This document shows positions 25,985-39,630 of a stretch of 64,000 nt of DNA, piece after piece; position 1 is the first letter of the stretch, and each line of letters opens with the position of its first letter. The notes beneath the pieces were generated by a model that made no database searches, was not told the origin of the DNA, and worked only from the letters and a program-made list of their open reading frames with translations. Made by a program: the position numbers and the translations under genes. The stretch spans positions 1 through 64,000 of the forward strand of contig NW_027488688.1 of NCBI RefSeq assembly GCF_050948215.1. Reading direction: 5' to 3'. This stretch comes from Halictus rubicundus. Taxonomy: Eukaryota; Arthropoda; Insecta; Hymenoptera; Halictidae.

Positions 25985-28900
25985 ACTATCCTATCCTATC
26001 CTCAATCCAATAATATACTCTATCCTATCCTATCTTCTATCGTATCCTATCCTCTATCCTATCCAATCCTCTATCCTATCATCTATCCTATCCTATCCTC
26101 TATCCTATCCTATCTTCTATCCTATCCTATTCTCTATCCTATCCTATCCTCTATCCTATCCTATCCACTATCGTATGCTCTATCCTATCCTATCCTCTAT
26201 CCTATCCAATCCTGTATCCTATCCTCAATCCTATCCTATCCTCAATCCAATCCTATACTCATTCCTATCCTATCCTCTATCGTATCCTATCCTCTATCCT
26301 ATCCAATCCTGTACCCTATCCTCAATCCTATCCTATCCTCAATCCAATCCTATACTCATTCCTATCCTATCCTCTATCGTATCCTATCCTCTATCCTATC
26401 CAATCCTCTATCCAATCCTATACTCTATCCTATCCTATCCCCTATCGTATCCTATCGTCTATCCTATTCAATCCTGTATCCTATCCTCTAGCCTATCCTA
26501 TCCTCTATCCTATCCTATCCTCTATCCTATCCTATCATCTATCCTATCCTATCCTCTATCCTATCTTATCCTCTATCGTATCCTGTACTCTATTCTATCC
26601 TATCCTCTATCTTATCCTATCCACTATCCTATCCTATCCTCAATCCAATAATATACTCTATCTTATCCTATCCTCTATCGTATCCTATCCTCTATCCTAT
26701 CCAATCCTCTATCCTATCCTATCCTCTATCCTATCCTATCTTCAATCCTATACTATTCTCTATCCTATCCTATCCTCTATCCTATCCAATCCCCTATCCT
26801 ATCCTCTACCCTATCCTATCCTCTACCGTATAATACCATGTATACTATCCTATTCTCTATCGTATCCTATCCTATCCTCTATCCTATCCTCTATCCTATC
26901 ATATCCTCTATCCTATCCTATCCTATCCTATCCTATCCTCTATCCTATCCTCTATCCTATCCTCTATCCTATCCTATCCTCTATCCTATCCTATCCTCTA
27001 TCCTATCCTATCCTCTATCCTATCCTATCCTCAATCCTATCCTGTTCTCTATCCTATTCTATCCTCTATCCTATCCTATCCTCAATCCAATCCTATACTC
27101 TATCCTATCCTATCCCCTATCGTATCCTATCGTCTATCCTATGCAATCCTGTATCCTATCCTCTATCCTATCCTATCCTCTATCCTATCCTATCCACTAT
27201 CGTATGCTCTATTCTATCCTATCCTCTATCCTATCCAATCCAATATCCTATCCTCTACCCTATCCTATCCTCTACCCTATAATACCATGTATCCTATCCT
27301 ATTCTCTATCCTATCCTATTCTCTATCCTATCCTATCCTATCCTCTATCCTATCCTATCCTCTATCCTATCCTATCCTCTATCCTATCCTATCCTCTATC
27401 CTATCCTATCCTCTATCCTATCCTATCCTCTATCCTATCCTCTCCTCAATCCTATCCTATCCTCAATCCTAACCTATCCTCTATCCTATCCTTTTCTCTA
27501 TCCTATCCTATCCTCTATCCTATCCTATCCTCTATCGTATCCTATCCTCTATCCTATCCAATCCTCCATCCTATACTCTATCCTATCCTATCCCCTATCG
27601 TATCCTATCGTCTATCCTTTCCAATCCTGTATCCTATCCTCTATCCTATCCTACCCTCTATCCTATCCTATCCTCTATCCTATCCTATCCTCTATCCTAT
27701 CCTATCCTCTATCCTATCTTATCCTCTATCCTATCCTGTACTCTATTCTATCCTATCCTCTATCTTACCCTATCCACTATCCTATCCTATCCTCAATCCA
27801 ATAATATACTCTATCCTATCCTATCTTCTATCGTATCCTATCCTCTATCCTATCCAATCCTCTATCCTATCATCTATCCTATCATATCCTCTATCCTATC
27901 CTATCTTCTATCCTATCCTATTCTCGATCCTATTCTATCCTCTATCCTATCCTATCCTCAATCCAATCCTAGACTCTATCCTATCCTATCCCCTATCGTA
28001 TCCTATCGTCTATCCTATGCAATCCTGTATCCTATCCTCTATCCTATCCTATCCTCTATCCTATCCTATCCTCTATCCTATCCTATCCTCTATCCTATCC
28101 TATCCTCTATCCTATCCTATCCTCTATCCTATCCTATCCTCTATCCTATCCTATCCTCTATCCTATCCTATCCTCTATCCTATCCTATCCACTATCGTAT
28201 GCTCTATTCTATCCTATCCTCTATCCTATCCAATCCAATATCCTATCCTCTACCCTATCCTATCCTCTACCCTATAATACCATGTATCCTATCCTATTCT
28301 CTATCCTATCCTATTCTCTATCCTATCCTATCCTATCCTCTATCCTATCCTATCCTCTATCCTATCCTATCCTCTATCCTATCCTATCCTCTATCCTATC
28401 CTATCCTCTATCCTATCCTATCCTATCCTATCCTCTATCCTATCCTCTCCTCAATCCTATCCTATCCTCAATCCTAACCTATCCTCTATCCTATCCTATT
28501 CTCTATCCTATCCTATCCTCTATCCTATCCTATCCTCTATCGTATCCTATCCTCTATCCTATCCAATCCTCTATCCTATCCTCTATCCAATCCTATACTC
28601 TATCCTATCCTATCCCCTATCGTATCCTATCGTCTATCCTTTCCAATCCTGTATCCTATCCTCTATCCTATCCTACCCTCTATCCTATCCTATCCTCTAT
28701 CCTATCCTATCCAATAATATACTCTATCCTATCCTATCTTCTATCGTATCCTATCCTCTATCCTATCCAATCCTCTATCCTATCATCTATCCTATCATAT
28801 CCTCTATCCTATCCTATCTTCTATCCTATCCTATTCTCGATCCTATTCTATCCTCTATCCTATCCTATCCTCAATCCAATCCTAGACTCTATCCTATCCT

Positions 28901-30870
28901 ATCCCCTATCGTATCCTATCGTCTATCCTATGCAATCCTGTATCCTATCCTCTATCCTATCCTATCCTCTATCCTATCCTATCCTCTATCCTATCCTATC
29001 CTCTATCCTATCCTATCCTCTATCCTATCCTATCCTCTATCCTATCCTATCCTCTATCCTATCCTATCCACTATCGTATGCTCTATTCTATCCTATCCTC
29101 TATCCTATCCAATCCAATATCCTATCCTCTACCCTATCCTATCCTCTACCCTATAATACCATGTATCCTATCCTATTCTCTATCCTATCCTATTCTCTAT
29201 CCTATCCTATCCTATCCTCTATCCTATCCTATCCTCTATCCTATCCTATCCTCTATCCTATCCTATCCTCTATCCTATCCTATCCTCTATCCTATCCTAT
29301 CCTATCCTATCCTCTATCCTATCCTCTCCTCAATCCTATCCTATCCTCAATCCTAACCTATCCTCTATCCTATCCTACCCTCTATCCTATCCTATCCTCT
29401 ATCCTATCCTATCCTCTATCCTATCCTATCCTCTATCCTATCTTATCCTCTATCCTATCCTGTACTCTATTCTATCCTATCCTCTATCTTATCCTATCCA
29501 CTATCCTATCCTATCCTCAATCCAATAATATACTCTATCCTATCCTATCTTCTATCGTATCCTATCCTCTATCCTATCCAATCCTCTATCCTATCATCTA
29601 TCCTATCCTATCCTCTATCCTATCCTATCCTATTCTCTATCCTATCCTATCCTCTATCCTATCCTATCCACTATCGTATGCTCTATCCTATCCTATCCTC
29701 TATCCTATCCAATCCTGTATCCTATCCTCAATCCTATCCTATCCTCAATCCAATCCTATACTCATTCCTATCCTATCCTCTATCGTATCCAATCCTGTAC
29801 CCTATCCTCAATCCTATCCTATCCTCTATCCAATCCTATTCTCTATCCAATCCTATTCTCTATCCTATCCTATCCTATCCTCTATCCTATCCTATCCTCT
29901 ATCCTATCCTATCCTCTATCCTATCCTATCCTCTATCCTATCCTATCCTCTATCCTATCCTCTCCTCAATCCTATCCTATCCTCAATCCTAACCTATCCT
30001 CTATCCTATCCTTTTCTCTATCCTATCCTATCCTCTATCCTATCCTATCCTCTATCGTATCCTATCCTCTATCCTATCCAATCCTCCATCCTATCCTCTA
30101 TCCAATCCTATACTCTATCCTATCCTATCCCCTATCGTATCCTATCATCTATCCTTTCCAATCCTGTATCCTATCCTCTATCCTATCCTACCCTCTATCC
30201 TATCCTATCCTCTATCCTATCCTATCCTCTATCCTATCCTATCCTCTATCCTATCTTATCCTCTATCCTATCCTGTACTCTATTCTATCCTATCCTCTAT
30301 CTTTTCCTATCCACTATCCTATCCTATCCTCAATCCAATAATATACTCTATCCTATCCTATCTTCTATCGTATCCTATCCTCTATCCTATCCAATCCTCT
30401 ATCCTATCATCTATCCTATCCTACCCTCTATCCTATCCTATCCTCTATCCTATCCTATCCTCTATCCTATCCTATCCTCTATCCTATCTTATCCTCTATC
30501 CTATCCTGTACTCTATTCTATCCTATCCTCTATCTTATCCTATCCACTATCCTATCCTATCCTCAATCCAATAATATACTCTATCCTATCCTATCCTCTA
30601 TCCTATCCTATCTTCTATCCTATCCTATTCTCTATCCTATCCTATCCTCTATCCTATCCTATCCACTATCGTATGCTCTATCCTATCCTATCCTCTATCC
30701 TATCCAATCCTGTATCCTATCCTCAATCCTATCCTATCCTCAATCCAATCCTATACTCATTCCTATCCTATCCTCTATCGTATCCTATCCTCTATCCTAT
30801 CCAATCCTGTACCCTATCCTCAATCCTATCCAATCCTCAATCCAATCCTATACTCATTCCTATCCTATCC
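25985..30870. repeat. 4,886-bp tandem duplication, copy 1
   Basis: The TATCGTATGC ATG at 26175 and the ACCGTATAATACCATG ATG at 26838 recur at 31061 and 31724 (+4,886 each). Upstream similarity begins near 25,985/30,871, so copy 1 ends exactly where copy 2 starts, as expected of a head-to-tail duplication. Shared private changes include ACCGTATAATACC, CCTGTTCTC, CTTACCC, CTCGATCC and CTAGACTC. Copy 1 additionally carries an internal 913-bp duplication. Confidence 0.9.
27797..29588. repeat. 913-bp tandem duplication inside 4,886-bp copy 1
   Basis: AATAATATAC at about 27,800 recurs at about 28,713 (+913), and TATGCAATCC at 28017 recurs at 28930 (+913). The rare CTCGATCC and CTAGACTC changes appear in both. 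By the TATCGTATGC ATG (28199/29078) the offset is 879, a loss of 34 bp or two 17-mers. A visible splice lies near 28,706, where PTL-type TACCCTC units jump directly to CCAATAATATAC. Confidence 0.87.
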
Positions 30871-33800
30871 TCTATCCTATCCTATCCTCAATCCAATAAT
30901 ATACTCTATCCTATCCTATCTTCTATCGTATCCTATCCTCTATCCTATCCAATCCTCTATCCTATCATCTATCCTATCCTATCCTCTATCCTATCCTATC
31001 TTCTATCCTATCCTATTCTCTATCCTATCCTATCCTCTATCCTATCCTATCCACTATCGTATGCTCTATCCTATCCTATCCTCTATCCTATCCAATCCTG
31101 TATCCTATCCTCAATCCTATCCTATCCTCAATCCAATCCTATACTCATTCCTATCCTATCCTCTATCGTATCCTATCCTCTATCCTATCCAATCCTGTAC
31201 CCTATCCTCAATCCTATCCTATCCTCAATCCAATCCTATACTCATTCCTATCCTATCCTCTATCGTATACTATCCTCTATCCTATCCAATCCTCTATCCA
31301 ATCCTATACTCTATCCTATCCTATCCCCTATCGTATCCTATCGTCTATCCTATTCAATCCTGTATCCTATCCTCTAGCCTATCCTATCCTCTATCCTATC
31401 CTATCCTCTATCCTATCCTATCCTCTATCCTATCCTATCCTCTATCCTATCTTATCCTCTATCGTATCCTGTACTCTATTCTATCCTATCCTCTATCTTA
31501 TCCTATCCACTATCCTATCCTATCCTCAATCCAATAATATACTCTATCTTATCCTATCCTCTATCGTATCCTATCCTCTATCCTATCCAATCCTCTATCC
31601 TATCCTATCCTCTATCCTATCCTATCTTCAATCCTATACTATTCTCTATCCTATCCTATCCTCTATCCTATCCAATCCCCTATCCTATCCTCTACCCTAT
31701 CCTATCCTCTACCGTATAATACCATGTATACTATCCTATTCTCTATCGTATCCTATCCTATCCTCTATCCTATCCTCTATCCTATCATATCCTCTATCCT
31801 ATCCTATCCTATCCTATCCTATCCTCTATCCTATCCTCTATCCTATCCTCTATCCTATCCTATCCTCTATCCTATCCTATCCTCTATCCTATCCTATCCT
31901 CTACCGTATAATACCATGTATACTATCCTATTCTCTATCGTATCCTATCCTATCCTCTATCCTATCCTCTATCCTATCATATCCTCTATCCTATCCTATC
32001 CTATCCTATCCTATCCTCTATCCTATCCTCTATCCTATCCTCTATCCTATCCTATCCTCTACCCTATCCTATCCTCTATCCTATCCTATCCTCTATCCTA
32101 TCCTATCCTCAATCCTATCCTGTTCTCTATCCTATTCTATCCTCTATCCTATCCTATCCTCAATCCAATCCTATACTCTATCCTATCCTATCCCCTATCG
32201 TATCCTATCGTCTATCCTATGCAATCCTGTATCCTATCCTCTATCCTATCCTATCCTCTATCCTATCCTATCCACTATCGTATGCTCTATTCTATCCTAT
32301 CCTCTATCCTATCCAATCCAATATCCTATCCTCTACCCTATCCTATCCTCTACCCTATAATACCATGTATCCTATCCTATTCTCTATCCTATCCTATTCT
32401 CTATCCTATCCTATCCTATCCTCTATCCTATCCTATCCTCTATCCTATCCTATCCTCTATCCTATCCTATCCTCTATCCTATCCTATCCTCTATCCTATC
32501 CTCTCCTCAATCCTATCCTATCCTCAATCCTAACCTATCCTCTATCCTATCCTTTTCTCTATCCTATCCTATCCTCTATCCTATCCTATCCTCTATCGTA
32601 TCCTATCCTCTATCCTATCCAATCCTCCATCCTATCCTCTATCCAATCCTATACTCTATCCTATCCTATCCCCTATCGTATCCTATCGTCTATCCTTTCC
32701 AATCCTGTATCCTATCCTCTATCCTATCCTACCCTCTATCCTATCCTATCCTCTATCCTATCCTATCCTCTATCCTATCCTATCCTCTATCCTATCTTAT
32801 CCTCTATCCTATCCTGTACTCTATTCTATCCTATCCTCTATCTTACCCTATCCACTATCCTATCCTATCCTCAATCCAATAATATACTCTATCCTATCCT
32901 ATCTTCTATCGTATCCTATCCTCTATCCTATCCAATCCTCTATCCTATCATCTATCCTATCATATCCTCTATCCTATCCTATCTTCTATCCTATCCTATT
33001 CTCGATCCTATTCTATCCTCTATCCTATCCTATCCTCAATCCAATCCTAGACTCTATCCTATCCTATCCCCTATCGTATCCTATCGTCTATCCTATGCAA
33101 TCCTGTATCCTATCCTCTATCCTATCCTATCCTCTATCCTATCCTATCCTCTATCCTATCCTATCCTCTATCCTATCCTATCCTCTATCCTATCCTATCC
33201 TCTATCCTATCCTATCCTCTATCCTATCCTATCCACTATCGTATGCTCTATTCTATCCTATCCTCTATCCTATCCAATCCAATATCCTATCCTCTACCCT
33301 ATCCTATCCTCTACCCTATAATACCATGTATCCTATCCTATTCTCTATCCTATCCTATTCTCTATCCTATCCTATCCTATCCCCTATCCTATCCTATCCT
33401 CTATCCTATCCTATCCTCTATCCTATCCTATCCTCTATCCTATCCTATCCTCTATCCTATCCTATCCTATCCTATCCTCTATCGTATCCTCTCCTCAATC
33501 CTATCCTATCCTCAATCCTAACCTATCCTCTATCCTATCCTATTCTCTATCCTATCCTATCCTCTATCCTATCCTATCCTCTATCGTATCCTATCCTCTA
33601 TCCTATCCAATCCTCTATCCTATCCTCTATCCAATCCTATACTCTATCCTATCCTATCCCCTATCGTATCCTATCGTCTATCCTTTCCAATCCTGTATCC
33701 TATCCTCTATCCTATCCTACCCTCTATCCTATCCTATCCTCTATCCTATCCTATCCTCTATCCTATCCTATCCTCTATCCTATCTTATCCTCTATCCTAT

Positions 33801-34800
33801 CCTGTACTCTATTCTATCCTATCCTCTATCTTATCCTATCCACTATCCTATCCTATCCTCAATCCAATAATATACTCTATCCTATCCTATCTTCTATCGT
33901 ATCCTATCCTCTATCCTATCCAATCCTCTATCCTATCATCTATCCTATCCTATCCTCTATCCTATCCTATCCTATTCTCTATCCTATCCTATCCTCTATC
34001 CTATCCTATCCACTATCGTATGCTCTATCCTATCCTATCCTCTATCCTATCCAATCCTGTATCCTATCCTCAATCCTATCCTATCCTCAATCCAATCCTA
34101 TACTCATTCCTATCCTATCCTCTATCGTATCCAATCCTGTACCCTATCCTCAATCCTATCCTATCCTCAATCCAATCCTATACTCATTCCTATCCTATCC
34201 TCTATCGTATCCTATCCTCTATCCTATCCAATCCTCTATCCAATCCTCTATCCTATCCTCTATCCAATCCTATTCTCTATCCTATCCTATCCTATCCTCT
34301 ATCCTATCCTATCCTCTATCCTATCCTATCCTCTATCCTATCCTATCCTCTATCCTATCCTATCCTCTATCCTATCCTCTCCTCAATCCTATCCTATCCT
34401 CAATCCTAACCTATCCTCTATCCTATCCTTTTCTCTATCCTATCCTATCCTCTATCCTATCCTATCCTCTATCGTATCCTATCCTCTATCCTATCCAATC
34501 CTCCATCCTATCCTCTATCCAATCCTATACTCTATCCTATCCTATCCCCTATCGTATCCTATCGTCTATCCTTTCCAATCCTGTATCCTATCCTCTATCC
34601 TATCCTACCCTCTATCCTATCCTATCCTCTATCCTATCCTATCCTCTATCCTATCCTATCCTCTATCCTATCTTATCCTCTATCCTATCCTGTACTCTAT
34701 TCTATCCTATCCTCTATCTTATCCTATCCACTATATTATCCTATCCTCAATCCAATAATATACTCTATCCTATCCTATCTTCTATCGTATCCTATCCTCT
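30871..34800. repeat. 4,886-bp tandem duplication, copy 2
   Basis: It follows copy 1 directly and matches it to about 33.75 kb, then matches the second internal copy of copy 1 at offsets of about 4,165 to 4,342. It carries an extra 192-bp tandem insertion at 31.7-32.1 kb, which shifts the offset from 4,886 to 5,078. The right limit is uncertain because family A cassettes continue with shared markers to 37 kb. Confidence 0.82.
31724..32107. repeat. 192-bp perfect-looking tandem duplication
   Basis: The ACCGTATAATACCATGTATACT unit occurs with its ATG at 31724 and again at 31916, exactly 192 bp later. CGTATCC, CATATCC and a run of pentamers follow in the same order. Downstream offsets to copy 1 rise by exactly 192. 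The counterpart at 26838 is single, so this event is younger than the 4,886-bp duplication. Confidence 0.92.
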
Positions 34801-37319
34801 TTCCTATCCAATCCTCTATCCTATCCAATCCTCTATCCTATCATCTATCCTATCATATCCTCTATCCTATCCTATCTTCTATCCTATCCTATTCTCGATC
34901 CTATTCTATCCTCTATCCTATCCTATCCTCAAACCAATCCTAGACTCTATCCTATCCTATCCCCTATCGTATCCTATCGTCTATCCTATGCAATCCTGTA
35001 TCCTATCCTCTATCCTATCCTATCCTCTATCCTATCCTATCCACTATCGTATGCTCTATTCTATCCTATCCTCTATCCTATCCAATCCAATATCCTATCC
35101 TCTACCCTATCCTATCCTGTACCCTATAATACCATGTATCCTATCCTATTCTCTATCCTATCCTATTCTCTATCCTATCCTATCCTATCCTCTATCCTAT
35201 CCTATCCTCTATCCTATCCTATCCTCTATCCTATTCTATCCTCTATCGTATCCTCTCCTCAATCCTATCCTATCCTCAATCCTAACCTATCCTCTATCCT
35301 ATCCTATTCTCTATCCTATCCTATCCTCTATCCTATCCTATCCTCTATCGTATCCTATCCTCTATCCTATCCAATCCTCTATCCTATCCTCTATCCAATC
35401 CTATACTCTATCCTATCCTATCCCCTATCGTATCCTATCGTCTATCCTTTCCAGTCCTGTATCCTATCCTCTATCCTATCCTACCCTCTATCCTATCCTA
35501 TCCTCTATCCTATCCTATCCTCTATCCTATCCTATCCTCTATCCTATCTTATCCTCTATCCTATCCTGTACTCTATTCTATCATATCCTCTATCTTATCC
35601 TATCCACTATCCTATCCTATCCTCAATCCAATAATATACTCTATCCTATCCTATCTTCTATCGTATCCTATCCTCTATCCTATCCAATCCTCTATCCTAT
35701 CATCTATCCTATCCTATCCTCTATCCTATCCTATCTTCTATCCTATCCTATTCTCTATCCTATCCTATCCTCTATCCTATCCTATCCACTATCGTATGCT
35801 CTATCCTATCCTATCCTCTATCCTATCCAATCCTGTATCCTATCCTCAATCCAAGCCTATCCTCAATCCAATCCTATACTCGTTCCTATCCTATCCTCTA
35901 TCGTATCCAATCCTGTACCCTATCCTCAATCCTATACTATCCTCAATCCAATCCTATACTCATTCCTATCCTATCCTCTATCGTATCCTATCCTCTATCC
36001 TATCCAATCCTCTATCCAATCCTCTATCCTATCCTCTATCCAATCCTATACTCTATCCTATCCTATCCCCTATCGTATCCTATCGTCTATCCTATTCAAT
36101 CCTGTATCCTATCCTCTATCCTATCCTATCCTCTATCCTATCCTATACTCTATCCTATCTTATCCTCTATCCTATCCTGTACTCTATTCTATCCTATCCT
36201 CTATCTTATCCTATCCACTATCCTATCCTATCCTCAATCCAATAATATACTCTATCCTATCCTATCCTCTATCGTATCCTATCCTCTATCCTATCCAATC
36301 CTCTATCCTATCCTCTATCCTATCCTATCCTCTATCCTATCCTATCTTAAATCCTATACTATTCTCTATCCTATCCAATCCTGTATCCTATCCAATCCCC
36401 TATCCTATCCTCTACCCTATACTATCCTCTACCCTATAATACCATGTATCCTATCCTATTCTCTATCGTATCCTATCCTATCCTCTATCCTATCCTCTAT
36501 CCTGTCATATCCTCTATCCTATCCTATCCTATCCTCTATCCTATCCTATCCTATCCTCTATCCTATCCTATCCTATCCTCTATCCTATCATCTATCCTAT
36601 CCTCTATCCTATCCTATCCTCTATCCTATCCTATCCTCTATCCTATCCTATCCTCAATCCTATCCTATTCTCTATCCTATTCTATCCTCTATCCTATCCT
36701 ATCCTCAATCCAATCCTTTACTCTATCCTATCCTATCCCCTATCGTATCCTATCGTCTATCCTATGCAATCCTGTATCCTATCCTCTATCCTATCCTATC
36801 CTCTATCCTATCCTATCCTCAATCCTAACCTATCCTCTATCCTATCCTATTCTCTATCCTATTCTATCCTCTATCCTATCCTATCCTCTATCGTATCCTA
36901 TCCTCTATCCTATCCAATCCTCTATCCTATCCTCTATCCAATCCTATACTCTATCCTATCCTATCCCCTATCGTATCCTATCGTCTATCCTATCCAATCC
37001 TGTATCCTATCCTCTATCCTATCCTACCCTCTATCCTATCCTATCCTCTATCCTATCCTATCCTCTATCCTATCCTATCCACTATCCTATCTTATCCTCT
37101 ATCCTATCCTGTACTCTATTCTATCCTATCCTCTATCTTATCCTATCCACTATCGTATCCTATCCTCAATCCAATAATATACTCTATCCTATCCTATCCT
37201 CTATCGTATCCTATCCTCTATCCTATCCAATCCTCTATCCTATCATCTATCCTATCCTATCCTCTATCCTACCCTATCTTCTATCCTATCCTATTCTCTA
37301 TCCTATCCTATCCTCTATC

Positions 37320-38800
37320 CTATCCTATCCTCTATGATATCCTATCCTCTATCCTATTCTATCCTCAATCCTATTCTATCCTCAATCCAATCCTATACTC
37401 ATTCCTATCCTATCCTCTATCGTATCCTATCCTCAATCCTATCCTATCCTCTATCCTATCCTCTCCTCAATCCTATCCTATCCTCAATCCTAACCTATCC
37501 TCTATCCTATCCTATTCTCTATCCTATCCTATCCTCAATCCAATCGTATACTCTATCCTATCCTATCCTCTATCGTATCCTATCCTCTATCCTATCCAAT
37601 CCTCTATCCTATCCTCTATCCTATCCTATCCTCTTTCCTACCCTATCTTCTATCCTATACTATTCTCTATCCTATCCTATCCTCAATCCAATCGTATACT
37701 CTATCCTATCCTCTCCTCTATCGTATTCTATCCTCTATCCTATCCAATCCTGTATCCTATCCTCTACCCTATCTTATCCTCTACCCTATAATACCATGTA
37801 TCCTATCCTATTCTCTATCCTATCCTATCATATCCTCTATCCTATCCTCTATCCTATCCTCTATCCTATCATATCCTCTATCCTATCCTATACTCTATCC
37901 TGTCCTATCCTCAATCCTATCCTATCCTCTATCCTATCCTATCCTCCATGATATCATATCCTCTATCCTATTCTATCCTCAATCCTATCCTATCCTCAAT
38001 CCAATCCTATACTCATTCCTATCCTATCCTCTATCGTATCCTATCCTCTATCCTATCCAATCCTCTATCCTATCCTCTATCCTATCCTATCCACTATCGT
38101 ATGCTCTATACTATCCTATCCTCTATCCTATCCTATCCTCTATCCTATCCTATCCTCTATCCAATCCTCTCCTCAATCCTATCCTATCCTCTATCCTATT
38201 CTATCCTCTATCATATCCTACCCTCTATCATATCCTATCCTCTATCCTATCCTTTCGTCTATCCTATCCTACCCTCTATCCTATCCTATCCTCTATCCTA
38301 TCCTATCCTCTATCCTATCCTATCCTCTATCCTATCCTATTCTCTATCCTATCCTATCCTCTATCCTACCCTATCAATCCCCTATCCTATCCTCTATCCT
38401 ATCCTATCCTATCCTCAAACCTAACCTATTCTCTATCCTATTCTATCCTCTATCCTATCCTATCCTCTATCCTATCATATCCTCTATCCTATCCTATCCT
38501 CAATCCTAACCTATTCTCTATCCTATCCTATCCTCTATCCTATCCTGTCCTCTATCCTATCCTATCCTCTATCCTATCCTCTATCCTATCCTATCCTCTA
38601 TCCTATCCTCTATCCTATCCTCTATCCTATCCTTTATCCTATCCTCTATCCTATCATATCCTCTATCCTATCCTATCCTCTATCCTATCCTCTATCCTAT
38701 CCTATCCTCTATCCTATCCTATCCTCTATCCTATCCTATCCTCTATCCTATCCTATCCTCTATCCTATCCTATCAATCCCCTATCCTATCCTCTATCCTA
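37320..38800. repeat. Transition zone with near-consensus stretch
   Basis: The CATGATATC/TATGATATCC cassette occurs at 37334 and 37948 with TCAATCCAATCC and TACTCATTCC following, echoing the far left zone (430-460 and 1,677). From about 38,450 to 38,770 the sequence is almost pure 12- and 17-mer consensus with few marker units. The family C cassette starts near 38,815. After about 39,050 only family B markers are seen, so the A-to-B change takes place within this zone. Confidence 0.78.
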
Positions 38801-38814
38801 CCCTATCCTCTATC

Positions 38815-38935
38815 CTATCCAATTTTCTATCCTCTATCCAATCCTATCCTCAATTCTATCCTATCGTCTAACCAATCCTATCCTCAATTCTATTCTATCC
38901 TCTATCCTATCCTATCCTCTATCCTATCCGATTCT
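38815..38935. repeat. Family C cassette (CAATTC/TCAATTC with 7-mer)
   Basis: The order is CCAATTTTC, a 7-bp unit TCTATCC, TCTATCCAATCC, TCAATTCTATCCTATCG, CTAACCAATCC and TCAATTCTATTCTATCC. This is the clearest place where the 7-bp member of the 2+5n ladder is fixed inside a cassette. Related copies occur near 42,810-42,890, 43,100-43,175, 43,265-43,345, 46,205-46,285, 46,760-46,835, 48,565-48,645, 48,920-48,995 and 49,225-49,280. Confidence 0.87.
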
Positions 38936-39571
38936 CTATCATATCCTATCCTCTATCCTATCCCATCCTCAATCCTATCCTTTCCTCTATCCTATCCTCT
39001 ATCCTATCCTATCCTCTTACTTATCCTATCGTCTATCCTATCCAATCCCCTATCCTATTCTCTATCCTATTCTATCCTCTACCCTATAATACCATGTATC
39101 CTATCCTATTCTCTATCCTATCCTATCCTCTATCGTATGCTCTATCCTATCCTATCAACTATCCTATCCTATCCTCTATCCTATCCTATCCTATCCTCTA
39201 TCCTATCCTATCAACTATCCTATCCTATCCTGTATCCTATCCTATCCTATCCTATCCTATCCTCTATCCTATCCTATACTCTATCCTATCCTATCCTCTA
39301 TCGTATCCTATACTCTATCCTATCCCATCCTCTATCGTATCCTATCCTCTATCCTATCCTGTCCTCTATCTTATCCTATCCTCTATCCTATCTTACCCTC
39401 TATCCAATCCTATCCTCTATCCTATCCTTTCCTCTATCCTATCCTATCCTCTATCCTATCCTATCCTCTTACTTATCCTATCCTCTATCCTATCCTATCC
39501 TCTATCCAATCCTATCCTCTATCCTATCCTATCCTCTTACTTATCCTATCCTCTATCCTATCCTATCCTCT

Positions 39572-39612
39572 ATCCTATCCTCCATCCTAGGCAATCCCAT
39601 ATCCTATCCTCT
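39572..39612. repeat. TAGGCAATCC marker unit (type example)
   Basis: The 17-mer TCCATCCTAGGCAATCC (TCTATCCTAGGCAATCC elsewhere) followed by the 12-mer CATATCCTATCC is a rare unit with GG on the + strand and an AvrII-type CCTAGG palindrome. Other copies lie near 42,395, 43,950, 47,252, 51,216, 51,858, 52,924, 58,378, 60,857 and 62,998. It normally stands one or two units upstream of the T-run cassette; near 47,252 the T-run cassette is missing. Confidence 0.88.
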
Positions 39613-39630
39613 ATCCTATCCTATCCTCTA

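Larger units (their letters stand above)
4420..37320. repeat. Family A higher-order array
   Basis: The zone is built from a recurring cassette order: TCAATCCAATCCTATAC, CCCCTATCG, TCTATCCTATGCAATCC, TGTATCC, several consensus units, ACTATCGTATGC, AATCCAATATCC, TCTACCCTATAATACCA, TGTATCCTATCCTATTC, then CTCCTCAATCC and TAACC units. Alternative middle sections carry CTTTCCAATCCTG, TACCCTC, CTGTACTC and AATAATATAC. The cassettes are reshuffled and duplicated at many scales. TCTTACTTATCC, TAGGCAATCC and the T-run units of family B were not seen here. Confidence 0.9.

Noticed and set aside
33095..36439. Open frame of 1,114 codons, and similar ones at 28282-31377 (1,031), 57873-60860 (995), 9137-11836 and 10617-13316 (899 each), as repetitive proteins
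   Set aside because: The + repeat consensus has no stop in any frame, overlapping frames encode the same cyclic peptide, starts are the ATG of TATCGTATGC, TATGCAATCC or ACCATG variant units, and ends are chance TAA/TAG/TGA variants. There is no non-repetitive domain, signal peptide or codon structure.
39581..39600. CCTAGG palindrome in TAGGCAATCC units as a regulatory or attachment site
   Set aside because: It results from a local substitution within one unit and is copied with the cassette. No flanking inverted repeat or mobile element is present.
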